Positions 43,918 through 54,598 of a DNA stretch of 64,000 nucleotides are shown here, in pieces; positions within the stretch are counted from its first letter, which is position 1, and the number at the start of each line of letters is the position of its first letter. The stretch covers positions 124,001-188,000 of the forward strand of contig JAIXMQ010000006.1 of the NCBI GenBank assembly GCA_025716855.1, given 5' to 3'. Origin of the DNA: Pilaira anomala (Eukaryota > Mucoromycota > Mucoromycetes > Mucorales > Mucoraceae). Under the pieces are notes generated by a model. That model was not told the DNA's origin and searched no databases. It saw only the letters and a program-made list of their open reading frames with translations. Position numbers and translations under genes: made by a program.

Positions 43918-46351
43918 ATGGATAACAACGATACCAACGAGAATACGCCTGGGCAACGACAAAGAGGCTCCTTTATAAATAACATAATAACGTCCATCAC
44001 TAATTCAAAACAGGCAGCCATTGAAGAGTTCAATGAGTTTTTTAATACATATATTGCCAGTGAAACTTACAAACGAATTACAGCATCAAGAAGCAAGCCA
44101 GTACGTAAAATTAAAAACGTGGTCTCACAAGTGAAAAGACGCCCACGAGTTCAAGAAAGAATCTTGACTGATTCAAATCGTGGTACTGAAGTAAAAGATA
44201 TGGAAATTCAAACTGATGAAGACGTTTCATATGAACAAAAAGAGCCAAAACCTATAAAGCGAAGAGTTAGTTTCGCAACTCCAGAATCAACTATTCTTAT
44301 CGGACGTCCTTCGAAAATGAATAAATCAGTACCTTCGACTACAAAGTCTATCTTATCTCCAGGTTTAATACCTACTTATACCGAATCATCAACTACACAC
44401 ATTGGACCTATTTCTCCAGTTTCTATACCCTACCAGTTACCTATTACCCACCCTATTTCTTTATCGCCTGCTCAAAACGCTTGTGAAGTTATTTCTTCAT
44501 CACCTATTCAAAAAGCTCATGAACTTACTCAATTAGCTTTTCCAGTTACCCAGTATACTCATGAATCTAATCCATCACCTTTACAAACTACACTTAATAC
44601 TGAATCATCACCTATTCGACACATTAATGAACCTAATTCACCTCAAACATCTGCAAATGAACCAAGCCTTTCACCTGCTCAATCCATTTATGAACAAAAC
44701 TCTTCTCCTGCTCAGTACAGCTATGAACAAATCTCTTTACCTGCCGAAGCTAACCCTGAATCTATTCATGATCCAGAATGCTCAGAACCTGGTACTACTC
44801 CTTTTATTCAACAAGCTTCTGAACTTATTTCATCACCAGTTCAATCTAACGTTGAACTTACCTATGATACAGGATACTTGGAACCTAATAACGAACATGG
44901 TATTTCTATTCCTCGACCAGCTTTTGAATATAGCCCTTCGCCCATTCAATCTAACGTCGAACTTACCTATAATACAGGATACTTGAAACCTGCTTACGAA
45001 CTTGGTATTTCTATTCCTCGATCAGCTTTTGAACATAGCTCTTCACCCATTCAATCTAACGCTGAGCTTAATCGTGATCCAGGATGTTCAGAACCTACTC
45101 AAGAATTTGGCCCGCTTCTTTCTCAATCAGCTTTTGAGCATAGTACTTCACCAGTTCAATTCAATGCTGAACGTATTCATGATCCAGGAAGTTCTGTTAT
45201 TCAAACCACTCACGAACTTGGTACACCACTTGCTCAACCACCTTATGAATATAATCCTTCACCAGAGCAAACAAACTTTGATTTTAAATATGATTCAGGA
45301 TACTTGAAATATGGCCCTCCAGCAGTTCAATTTAAATTTGAAGATACTTATAATTCAGTATATACTGTTACTCAATTTGGCACATCTCTTGCTCAACCTG
45401 CTTCTGACAACAGCGCTTTATTAACTGACGGATTTACATATGAAAATAGTCCTTCACCTGTTCAACATGCATATGAAGCCAACAGTCCTACGCCAATTCG
45501 ACATGTATATGAAGCTAGTCCTTCGCCTATTCAACCTATTCGTCAATCTGTTTCTCAATGTACTCAATCCTCTTATGATTTCGGATCTCCAACCTCCTCG
45601 CAACCTTTTTATGACCCTGGATCACCATTGAATCAACCTTCGTACGATCCTGGATCACCAGTCATTGAACCTGGAACCCCAATGATTCAATCTGCTTCTT
45701 CTCCGGTTGCTCAGTATTTCTTTTCACCTATCCCGTATGTTTCATCGCCAATTCAATCTTTGAACAGTACTGACTCACCAGTTCACCGCCGTCATGATTC
45801 GCTCAAGAGAACATCACCACCACGAATTCGATCTGGTCATATGTCACCTTTGATGTATTCTTCAAGTAATACACCAACTAGCTTTCAAACTGCTTCACCA
45901 GGTTCATTAAAAGAGCCAATTTCTTTAGATCAGTTTATTCGATCTTCACCTATGCCAAGACAATCTAAGTTGAAAAGTGTAAGTAAGAGTGTTACGCCTA
46001 GAGCAAGTAGTGTGTTCAGAGTATCACCTTATCGCATTTGTTCAGGTCAATTGCCATTTTACAAAAGCACGGCATATTCACCATATTATAAAATATTGGA
46101 AGAAGACGCAGGTGGTTTAGAAGATCCTTTTGCCTCTACACCGGTCAGCGAGGGATCTCCTTCCTCATCAACCACCACAAGATCTTTTAGAAGGGCAACA
46201 AAAAGATCAGTAGTTGATGAGGAGGAGGAACGCTTGACTCGGTTGGAGGAAACAATGATGGATATCAAATCCAAGGTAAAACTAAACAAAAAAATGAAAA
46301 TGAAAATACTGATGTTTCAATTATAATATGTAGGTGAAGGAAATCATTTAA
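43918..46351 (+). CDS. Repeat-rich Ser/Pro/Gln protein of unknown function
   Basis: Predicted 791 aa: exon 43918-46275 plus a last exon 46334-46351 coding only VKEII. The N-terminus (about 1-130) is mixed and basic (RKIKNVVSQVKRRPRVQERI; KRRVSFATPE). The middle is low-complexity, built on SPIQ/SPVQ motifs. Around residues 305-450 it has four 35-residue tandem repeats of the form S-P-I-Q-S-N-x-E-L...G-Y-L...A-F-E-x-S. The C-terminus carries many Ser-Pro sites and a final acidic helix (EEEERLTRLEETMMDIKSK). Multiple Ser/Thr-Pro sites suggest proline-directed phosphorylation. No catalytic or membrane motif is seen. A decayed partial copy lies at 42735-42945. Confidence 0.7.
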
Positions 46352-46597
46352 GTTTCTTTTTTTTTTTTTTTTTTTTAAAATAAAATTGTGGTGTTTTTTT
46401 TTTTTTCGTGAATGATTTGAAGCGGATAAAAAGAATTGTTTTATGTAGTAAATTTTAGCTGCCACGAGGATTGATTACCGTCAAAGTATATAGAGTGTTT
46501 CTAAATTGATACAGTAACTGATTTGTAATCATGTTACATCTGTCAACTTTTATTTCTCCTTTTTTTCTTTTTTTCTTTTACAGGCACACACATTCGC
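46352..46597. other. Spacer between repeat protein and copy B promoter
   Basis: T-rich, with runs near 46356 and 46393 and a TTTTACAGG just before the promoter, matching the sequence in front of copy A. Sequence from about 46490 onward is homologous to about 41610 onward. Confidence 0.5.
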
Positions 46598-46741
46598 TGT
46601 AACCAATAAGAAAAGCGAGGCCGCGTAGCAATTCGTCACGTTGTTCAGGTTCCGATTATTGTTACATTTATAAATCCCACTTCTCAATGTTGTTTCTTTC
46701 TTTTTTTTTTTTTTTAAAAAAACCTATTAAATTTCCTTAAA
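46598..46741 (+). promoter_or_regulatory. Promoter of small Cys-rich gene, copy B
   Basis: Holds GTAACCAATAAGAAAAGCGA, GGCCGCGTAGCAATTCGTCA, TTGTTCAGGTTCCGATTATT and ACATTTATAAA, in the same order and spacing as at 41798-41932. The retained CCAAT box, GC-rich core and TATA-like element are the likely control sites. Confidence 0.65.
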
Positions 46742-46960
46742 ATGTGTGAACGTACTACTTGTGATAACTGTAAGAAGCCTACTTGGGCTGGTAAGTTTTA
46801 AATATAATACAAACAAGTATTTAGCTTGAATCTAATAATGTAATAATAAATAGGATGTGGTCAACATATTGAACAAGCTTTAGCTGGTGTACCTGAAGAA
46901 GAGAGATGTCAATGTCCTGGTCTCTTTACTCGTCTTAAATCTTGGTTTGGATTCAAGTAA
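46742..46960 (+). CDS. Small conserved Cys-rich protein, copy B
   Basis: A 51-aa protein from exons 46742-46790 and 46854-46960. It starts MCERTTCDNCKKPTWAGCGQ, continues HIEQALAGVPEEERCQCPGL and ends RLKSWFGFK. All Cys and the GCGxHIExAL core agree with copy A; differences cluster at the N-terminus, the acidic loop and the last five residues. Intron phase and place are identical. The pair probably arose by local duplication. Confidence 0.82.
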
Positions 46961-47122
46961 ATACATCCATTACTACTTTAATCAGAACTTTAATTTAAAT
47001 AAACACTTTATACCACTTGCAAAAAAATAATTCTATTTTATATATAATGTATATTTTTTATTATTACAAGGTTTTACTGCGTCGAATTTGTGTTGATATG
47101 TATTTTTTGAAGTGAGCAAGAA

Positions 47123-47123
<1 letters not shown>

Positions 47124-47149
<26 letters not shown>
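47124..47149. repeat. (GA)n microsatellite
   Basis: About 26 bp of alternating G and A in the presumed 3' UTR of prohibitin 1; a complementary-type CT run lies in its second intron near 47540. Confidence 0.8.
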
Positions 47150-47153
<4 letters not shown>

Positions 47154-47173
47154 ATAAAAGAAGAAGTTTAAGT

Positions 47174-47535
47174 TTAAGCAGAACCAATGTTAAGAAGCAT
47201 GTTGGATCCACCACCATTCTTGTTACTAGGCAAGTAAGTAACATTAGTAGTTCTAGATAAGGCTTGTGCAATTTCCTTAGAAGCTTCAATCTTTCTGAAA
47301 GCAATGAAACCATCACCAGCCTTTGCAAGAGCAGAGGAAATCATTTCAGCGGCTTGAGAATCACCTTCAGCACGAATAATAGAAGCTAACTTTTCTTGTT
47401 CTGCACGTTCTACAATGAATTTAGCACGTTCGGCTTCTTGTTGAGCAATTTGCTTTTGTTCGACAGCGTTGGTGAATTCTTTACCAAAAGTCATATGAGT
47501 CTATATATATATATATATTTCCCACCATTAGTATT

Positions 47536-47566
<31 letters not shown>

Positions 47567-48176
47567 TTGTTTATAAAATAAACTTACAATAGAAACATCC
47601 TCTAAAGCAATATTGAATTCTCTAGCACGCTTATATAATTCTTCACGAATCTTTGCAGAAACAACTTCACGTTGAGTAATTAATTCAGAAGCATCAAATT
47701 GAGCAACAATTGACTTGAGAACTTCGTTACCAATAGAGGGTAAAACTCTCTCATCATAATCCTCACCTAAATTTTGATAAATGACAGGTAAAGTCTTGAT
47801 TTCAGGACGATGTAAAACACGAAGGGTTAAAGAAACCATTTGCATATCCTTTGAACCAGTGGTGGTAGAGATATTACGAGGTTTAGTACGAACATCAAAA
47901 AGTACTGCACGTTGAAGCCAAGGTACTAAAAAGTGTGTACCTTCACCTACTGAAACTTGCTTTACACCTTGAATACGATCAAAGATAACTGCACGATGAC
48001 CACCCTGGACTGAAAAACAAAAAACACCCCGAGAAAAAAAAATAAAAAACGTCAAAATTATTTCCCTTTTCGTATTTTTAATAGTATTTACCATCATACA
48101 TGGCAGTTTGAATACCACCTACAGCAAGACCAGCAGGAATAGCGAGTTTAGCAATCTTTTCAAGAATAGCAGCCAT
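47174..48176 (-). CDS. PHB1: Prohibitin 1
   Basis: Predicted 277 aa from three exons: 48176-48092, about 48009-47588 and 47500-47174. It starts [20 protein letters not shown], a hydrophobic mitochondrial membrane anchor. The SPFH/PHB domain follows ([20 protein letters not shown], then [52 protein letters not shown]) and then the C-terminal coiled coil ([20 protein letters not shown]). Prohibitin 1 and 2 form ring complexes in the inner mitochondrial membrane that stabilise respiratory proteins. Length is as in other fungi. A (GA)n microsatellite lies just past the stop and a (CT)n run lies in the second intron. Confidence 0.95.
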
Positions 48177-48428
48177 TACAAAATAAAAAATATATGATAA
48201 AAGAAGGCGGAAAAAAAAAAAAAAAAAAAAAAGAGAAGAGGATGGGGGGGTATTTACCCGCAGTTACTTTTCCCCCCTCCTCCTCCTCCCCCACGTCATG
48301 TGTGTGACTTGTAAAATAAGGAAAAAACATTCATAAAGTAGATATACCCTTTCAGGAACACTTTTTTTTTTTTTTCAAGAAAAAAAAAGAGGTTATCAAA
48401 AATTTATTATAATAGAAAGTGAGCCAAA

Positions 48429-50330
48429 CTACAAATCAATCAAAGGAGCATCATCTACAGGTTTCTTTTGTTCTTGTGTAGATTGTTGATAATGAGGAGG
48501 AGCAGAGTAATAATGATTCATATCTTGATTGTTGATCGGTTGTTGATAATAAGGATCATTGGGTGGTTGATAATAAGACTCTTGAGGAAGTTCATTTGTA
48601 GGTGGTTGATAGTAAGACTCTTGAGGAGGTGCGCTTGTTTGGTAATAGTGTTCACCAGAAGGTGGATACATGGGTTGTTGTTGTTGTTGATGATATAACG
48701 GTTGTTGTTGATATTGTTGTACAGGTATATAAGAATTACTACTAACACTTGAAATTCTTTCTTCCAATAAACGATCATATGCCTTAACTGCCATATTCAA
48801 CTTTTCATGAATTTCAATAAATGTATTACGTTTACGAATGATTTCATCCAAACTAGAAACTAACTTGGGTTGAAGTGTACCAATTTGTGTATAAAGTTGA
48901 TTAATCTGTCTATCATTTGAAATATCTCCACCGGATGCATATACTTTATCCATCAAAGTAGAAAACAACAAAATATTTTCCATCTCTACAGGTGTTAATT
49001 CATTCTTTAATTGTTGTTGTTGTTCTTGATACTGTTGATATTCTGGTTGCTGTTGAGGAAGGTATGACTGTTGTTGTTGTTGTTGTTGTTTAGAAATTTC
49101 AATATCTCTTAAAGAAGCAGCAATAGCTGCTGCCAAATCAGGATCTTCTTCAAGTGTATCTTGCTTTGGTTCAGGTGCCTTTTGAGGTTGTGTTGCTACG
49201 TAACCTCCACCATAACTATTCTTTTGTTGCTCAGCTTCTTTTAATGACAGTTCAATCGCCTTTTTAATATCATCATCAAATTCCTCTGCATCACCAGCAT
49301 TGGTTGTAGCATGTGTAGCAGTTGTATTAGTCGTAATGGATGTGGTAGACGTAGTAGATTTTGGAGGAGGAATAGGTGCTGTTGCAGTAGTAGCCTTTTC
49401 CAATTTAAGCTTAATATAACACCCATCACATACTCTAACAGCTTCGTTAATGCCTAATTGAGGTAAAGGCATTACCTTGGCTGAGCACTGCTGACAAAAC
49501 GTACCACCACATTTACGGCAATGATGCTTTCTATTCGTAAGTGTAAAAGCTGTACGACATCTATCACAAACATCTGAATCGGACCATTCAGGAGCCTATA
49601 TGTATATATTTTTTTTTAGTACTTTTTATATCAGCATTTTGATACATATAAAATTTTAACTTACGGCAGATGTCTCTAATAGAATACCATCAATGTTTTC
49701 ATTGATAGGAGGAAATTGTATACCTTCTGCTTTAAGAAGAGCATAGGTATCATACATGTAACTTATCACAGGTTTATTTTTACTGGCTAAACCCCATGTT
49801 TGAATAACTGACGTGATTTTATTCTTTACATCAATATTGCAACCAGTCTATAAAACGATTAAAAAAATAAAATCATTTTTTTTTTTTATGTAAATAAAAA
49901 AACTTACTGGAGACTTCAAAATAGAAACAAGCTCATCCATGAACTCTCTAGATGCAATCTCTCGAACAAATATATCACCACCGTTTTTAACACAAGTATC
50001 TACAAGCTACAAAGCATAAATAAAATAGAATAGTAATAATAATATCAACTCAAAACTTACTGAAAGAGTAGCTAATTGAACATTAGGATTCTTGTGAGCT
50101 AATCTACGCTTAAAAGAGTGCATGGCATCTTTTGCATTGACTTTTTTACTACGAATTTGGTCACTAATATCTAGGTTTAATACAAGGTCTTCTTGACCTC
50201 CAGGTAATAACTCGGAAGTTGCTTTTTCTATTGTATAAGACATATATCAGTATGAATACTATGTTATATCTAAATAAGACATATTCTTACCAACAACTTC
50301 ATCAAAAGGACTAGGACCCCACCAAGACAT
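48429..50330 (-). CDS. VPS27: Vps27 (ESCRT-0 subunit): VHS, FYVE, UIMs
   Basis: Predicted 551 aa from five exons: 50330-50291, 50227-50061, 50006-49908, 49847-49665 and 49595-48429. Residues 1-150 form a VHS domain ([40 protein letters not shown]). A FYVE zinc finger follows with the [12 protein letters not shown]3P-binding motif and four CxxC-type pairs. Two ubiquitin-interacting motifs come next ([16 protein letters not shown] and [16 protein letters not shown]). Then come a Gln-rich region, a helical core (the Hse1/GAT-type interaction region) and a Pro/Gln/Tyr-rich tail ending in DDAPLIDL, a clathrin-box-like LIDL. Vps27 gathers ubiquitinated cargo on endosomes. Confidence 0.95.
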
Positions 50331-50466
50331 TTTTAATTATTTTTTATTTTTTTAAAAAAAAAAGAAAAGAAAAAAAAAAAGAAAAACGATACGTTTCTTT
50401 TTTGGAGAGAATATAAGAAGGTAGGTACTACACCACCAACGTTTTAAAGTACCGCAACGAAATTCA

Positions 50467-51019
50467 TCATTGTTGTAAAGCTAAAATCATGACGGTACAA
50501 ACAAATAGAAACAATATAGCCACCATGATGTAACTACCCCAACCTGCTTCTACAAAAGTTGCTTGTTTCACTAACAACTTTTGAGTCTTAAAATATTTCC
50601 CTAGACCTACAAAGAAGCATGAAAATCCGATAATACAAAATACAAGTCCAATCCCAAAGCTAGCTGTTTTCCTATCTGCAGTTAATTGTGGAGGTTCGTC
50701 AGGGTCTGGTAATCGAAATTGAATCAATAGCGTAAACCCTATAATAATCATCATCATCATAAGCATACATATTTAAATACTAAAGGGTCTATAAATATTG
50801 AATGTCACCTAAAATAATTAATGTACAAGAAAGTCGAAACCAAGTTAACCAGTTTCTCTCATTCGCAAGTTGATCTCGAGCCATGGATATTTTATTTGAC
50901 ATGAGTATAGAATAATCCAAGCAATCTTCTAATGTACTTGACTTGTATATATCTACTTTTTCTGCAAACTGTAGTGACGGTTTCGAGGGCCCCGCTTGAG
51001 CGTTGTTGGTAGTAGCCAT
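50467..51019 (-). CDS. DUF202-family small membrane protein
   Basis: Predicted 160 aa, exons 51019-50809 and 50738-50467. A soluble N-terminus is followed by NERNWLTWFRLSCTLIILG, the hallmark (N)ER.WL.W.R of the DUF202 family and first membrane segment. Two more transmembrane helices follow (GLVFCIIGFSCFFVGLGKYF; YIMVAILFLFVCTVMILALQ). In yeast the same domain caps the Vtc polyphosphate polymerase subunits; stand-alone copies have no settled function. The protein is intact. Confidence 0.85.
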
Positions 51020-51503
51020 ATTTTATTGGGTATAAAAAGGAAATATGTTTGTATGTACAAAAAAGAAAAAAAAAAAAATAGACGAAAAAAAAGACGACAG
51101 ATTACGCCATTTCTGTTACAGCAAAATTCCGACTATTCTCTAAAAATGGAATATTTCATAGTAAAGTGACAGATATTGTGGATTTATTGCTTTGTGGTAT
51201 GATAATTTAGTAGTGTGTAAATATAAAAACTAAAAAAAAAAGGATGTGATGTGTTTCAAGCATGGTCAGGACTTGCAAGTGAGATCTTATATCAGGGTCT
51301 ACAAAATATACCCTATGATTTATTTCCTTGTATAAATCATTTCGTCTAGTTTCGTTTGATGTCCTAATAACGAGTGTTCTGTACATGGTTGGTTAGGTTG
51401 AATAGGTGCTGGAGATTTTAATCGCTCATGTATTTGACTCTATAAAAGAAATAAAATTACATTATTCAATAAAAAATAAAATACCATGTTTTTTTTGCTA
51501 CTT
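51020..51503. other. Intergenic region
   Basis: 484 bp between two minus-strand genes, with A-rich sequence near 51060. No additional gene was recognised. Confidence 0.5.
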
Positions 51504-52090
51504 TTATTTTACCACAACACGGTTATTGATGTCCCGGTGATGAGGTAAATCTAATCCTTCTGCCGAGAAATCGTTCCAGTTTCTCCAGTTAATAGTGATT
51601 GGATGTGGTTGAGGAAAATTGGATAAAAATGACATGATGATGTAAAGTAAACCTGTCGCTAATAAGAGAGTACCTACGACTATATTCACAATACCAAAAT
51701 CAAGCACTAAACATCCAAAGCTAAATAAAGCTATCAGTACAGATACATAAAAAACCCCCCCTTTAAATAAAACTTACAATACCATGATTAATCCTCTACC
51801 TCTATAAGTTGATAAAAAGAAAAAGTAGGTATATGAAAATTGTATCTCTTGAAATTCATTTATCACTAGCAGTGCTGCCATTATTCTATTTTCATAAAGT
51901 GAATTCGTCAGTAGATATATAACGTATGGTGTGTTTGTTCTTACATTCCATATATCCCCAATACGATTTCTGAGAATTTACCATCAATACATTTAAATAT
52001 GACAGCAGTTATAGTTAATAGGTACAAGATGATATTGATTCCATTCAATGCTAAGCATACTATATGTTCTACTTTAGACCGAGATATCAT
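51504..52090 (-). CDS. COPI-associated/Tvp15-like Golgi membrane protein
   Basis: Predicted 156 aa from exons 52090-51945, 51885-51778 and 51720-51504, all joins in phase. Four hydrophobic segments: VCLALNGINIILYLLTITAV; around IVLGIYGIIMAALLVI; GRGLIMVFFGCLVLDFGIVN, with the RGRG...FGCL signature of the COPI-associated family; and VVGTLLLATGLLYIIMSFL. A short cytoplasmic tail follows. Family members sit in late Golgi membranes with COPI. The exact orthologue (Tvp15 or another member) is uncertain. Confidence 0.75.
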
Positions 52091-52273
52091 GATATTTATT
52101 TACAAAGAAAAAAAAAAAAAAGACTTGAATCATAATCTAAAAAGACATTTATAAGTAGTTTACCTTGTTATTGAATTACCAAATCTGCATGAATGGAGTT
52201 CTAATGTGACACGCAAAAAATAAGAATAAAATAAAAAAATCATTTTTTTTTTTCCACGTATAACTTTTCAACC

Positions 52274-52687
52274 ATGTCTCACCATTCAGATGAATCGTCT
52301 CCTAAAGAGGATCGAACACCTTCTCCAGTAAACTTAACAAAAGAACAAGTGAAAAAATTAGAAGAAGAAATTGAGTTACTAGCAAACGAAAACCAAAACT
52401 TGGACGACGAAATTGACTCTGCTCAAGGACAACTCAAAAAACTTGAATCAACTGGTCCCATTGCAGAAGAACAGGAACTTCAACTTAAACTTACTCATCT
52501 CACTGAGGAAGTTGAAAGCCTTATGGAAGCCACTGAAGCTTTAGAAGAAGCAGATTTATTAGAAGCAGATAAAGTAAATTCATTTACCTTGGAAGCTGAA
52601 CAAAAATTAGATAAAGAAATCGAATCTTTACAAGCTGAAATAAAGGAAACTCAACAAAAACTTGCTCAATTGCAAAAGAAGCATTAG
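52274..52687 (+). CDS. Small coiled-coil protein
   Basis: Single-exon 137-aa protein. After a Ser-rich, charged start (MSHHSDESSPKEDRTPSPVN) almost the entire chain is a heptad-patterned coiled coil (QVKKLEEEIELLANENQNLD; EIESLQAEIKETQQKLAQLQ). No family is recognised. The start lies 13 nt after a TTTCCACG stretch. Probably a small scaffold or adaptor subunit. Confidence 0.7.
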   Translation: MSHHSDESSPKEDRTPSPVNLTKEQVKKLEEEIELLANENQNLDDEIDSAQGQLKKLESTGPIAEEQELQLKLTHLTEEVESLMEATEALEEADLLEADKVNSFTLEAEQKLDKEIESLQAEIKETQQKLAQLQKKH

Positions 52688-52833
52688 ATGAAAACTGTAC
52701 ACACAAATACGCACGCATTTTGAAACTCAAAATATAATATACAATTCTACTTTTTTTTTTTTTTTTTTTTTTTCCTTTTTCCTTTTTTCTTTTTTTTTTT
52801 TTTTTTTTTAAAAAAAAAACCAAATAAAACCAA

Positions 52834-54582
52834 ATGAGTGATAATGCTTCTGTAATGAACGTAGACGGTGCTTCAGTCTCAGAAGCTCTCTTTGCTGCTA
52901 ACGAAACGAGAGATATCGTTTTACCAAACCAAACAGAACACGTATCTCATATTGCTGTAGACGTAAAAAAAAAAAAAGAAAAAAAAAAGCTTTATTTTTT
53001 TTTTGCATAAATTCTATTTCTAAGTCCCCCCCCCTCTCTCTCTCTCTCTTTACACTATAGATTGGTGGTTCTTTAGCCAAGATAGTTTACTTTACCTCTC
53101 CAGACTTAAAAGGTGGACGCCTTCATTTCAAAAAATTTGAAACTGAAAAAATCGACGAATGCATAGACTTTATAGCTGACCTCATGGCCGATGCTCGTGC
53201 TTCTAAACCAGATAATACTAATCTCGTTTTAAAAGCAACAGGTGGTGGTGCTTATTTATTCTGTGATAAATTAGAGGCGAGACTACCTGGTGCTATTGTT
53301 CAAAAGGAAGATGAAATGGATTGTCTTATTACAGGTAAAAAAAAAAAAAAGAAGTGTGTGTGTGTGTGTGATAGTTTCACTAAACACGAAATATATAGGT
53401 CTTAATTTCTTTATCACGGAAATACCATATGAAGTATTTACTTATAATGAACAAGAAGAAGATCCTATGAGGTTTGAAGAAAAGACAAGAGATATATATC
53501 CATACATGGTAAAAAAAAAAAAAAAAAGAAGCAGATATCTTATTGCATGTAGAATTCGTACTAAAATCATTAAAAGCTAGTAAACATCGGATCTGGTGTG
53601 AGGTAATCAGTTACAAAACAAATAAATAGAAAACAGGACCATTAATGGACTGTATTTGGTAGTATATTAAAGGTAACGGGTCCTGATGAATTCTCTCGTA
53701 TCAGTGGTACATCAGTAAGTTTAGTTGAATAGAGAGAATGTTATTTTTTTTTAAAAGTGAATTCGTAACCGATTTTAATATAGCTTGGTGGTGGTACTTT
53801 GTGGGGATTAATGTCATTATTAACTAAAGCAACTTCGTTTGACGGTAAACTAAATGATATATATCTCGTTATAACAGCAATTTATATATGTTTTTTTTTT
53901 GTAGAAATGCTTGAAATCTCAAAGGATGGAGATAATAAAAATGTCGATTTATTAGTTGGAGATATTTATGGAACTGACTATACCAAACTTGGATTAAAGG
54001 CTACCAAGATTGCGTCTAGTTTCGGTAAGGTATTTAAGAAGGGTGTACAACAATCGCAAGATAATTTTAGATCTAGTGATATAGCAAAGAGTTTATTGTT
54101 CATGGTCAGGTAAATTATAACAGTATCACAATGGGAGAGAGATTTTTTTTTTTTACTAAAAATAATGGAATAGTAACAACATTGGTCAGATTGCTTACTT
54201 GAACGCTAAACAACATGGATTAAGGCGTATTTATTTTGGTGGTTGCTTTATTCGAGGACACCCTATTACAATGAATACCTTATCGTATGCTATTAACTTT
54301 TGGTCAAATGGAGATATGAAAGCATTGTTTCTTCGACACGAAGGACATTTAGGCGCAACAGGAGCAGTGAGTAATTCTATATAAATATATATAATTTTAT
54401 GGTTTTCTTACTTATAATATTTCCTTTAGTTCTTGAAGCATTCAGTCATTCGTAGAGCAAGGCATTCCTTCTCATTTTCCGAAAACAATTTTATTCCTGT
54501 TGTAAACCCTAACCCTAGAAACGTATATGGAGATATAGAAGAAACCAATGTTGAACTTCGTCAAACAACAACAAACAAATAA
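52834..54582 (+). CDS. CAB1: Pantothenate kinase (eukaryotic type II)
   Basis: Predicted 400 aa from nine in-phase exons: 52834-52962, 53061-53334, 53399-53508, 53577-53602, 53663-53714, 53784-53844, 53905-54109, 54174-54366 and 54430-54582. It catalyses ATP-dependent phosphorylation of pantothenate, the first step of coenzyme A synthesis. Motifs: [16 protein letters not shown] (nucleotide binding), [17 protein letters not shown] (built from a 26-nt exon), [24 protein letters not shown], and [11 protein letters not shown] followed by [15 protein letters not shown]. Several introns start with GT plus long A runs. The stop codon lies 16 bp from that of the convergent RhoGAP gene. Confidence 0.95.
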
Positions 54583-54598
54583 AGTTTTATTATTTTTA

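Noticed and set aside
47120..47150. (GA)n run as a functional GAGA-factor site
   Set aside because: A simple microsatellite downstream of a stop codon, with similar CT runs in nearby introns; no reason to assign function.
48468..48698. Plus-strand Leu/Ile/Arg-rich open frame
   Set aside because: Antisense shadow of the Gln/Pro/Tyr-rich tail of Vps27.
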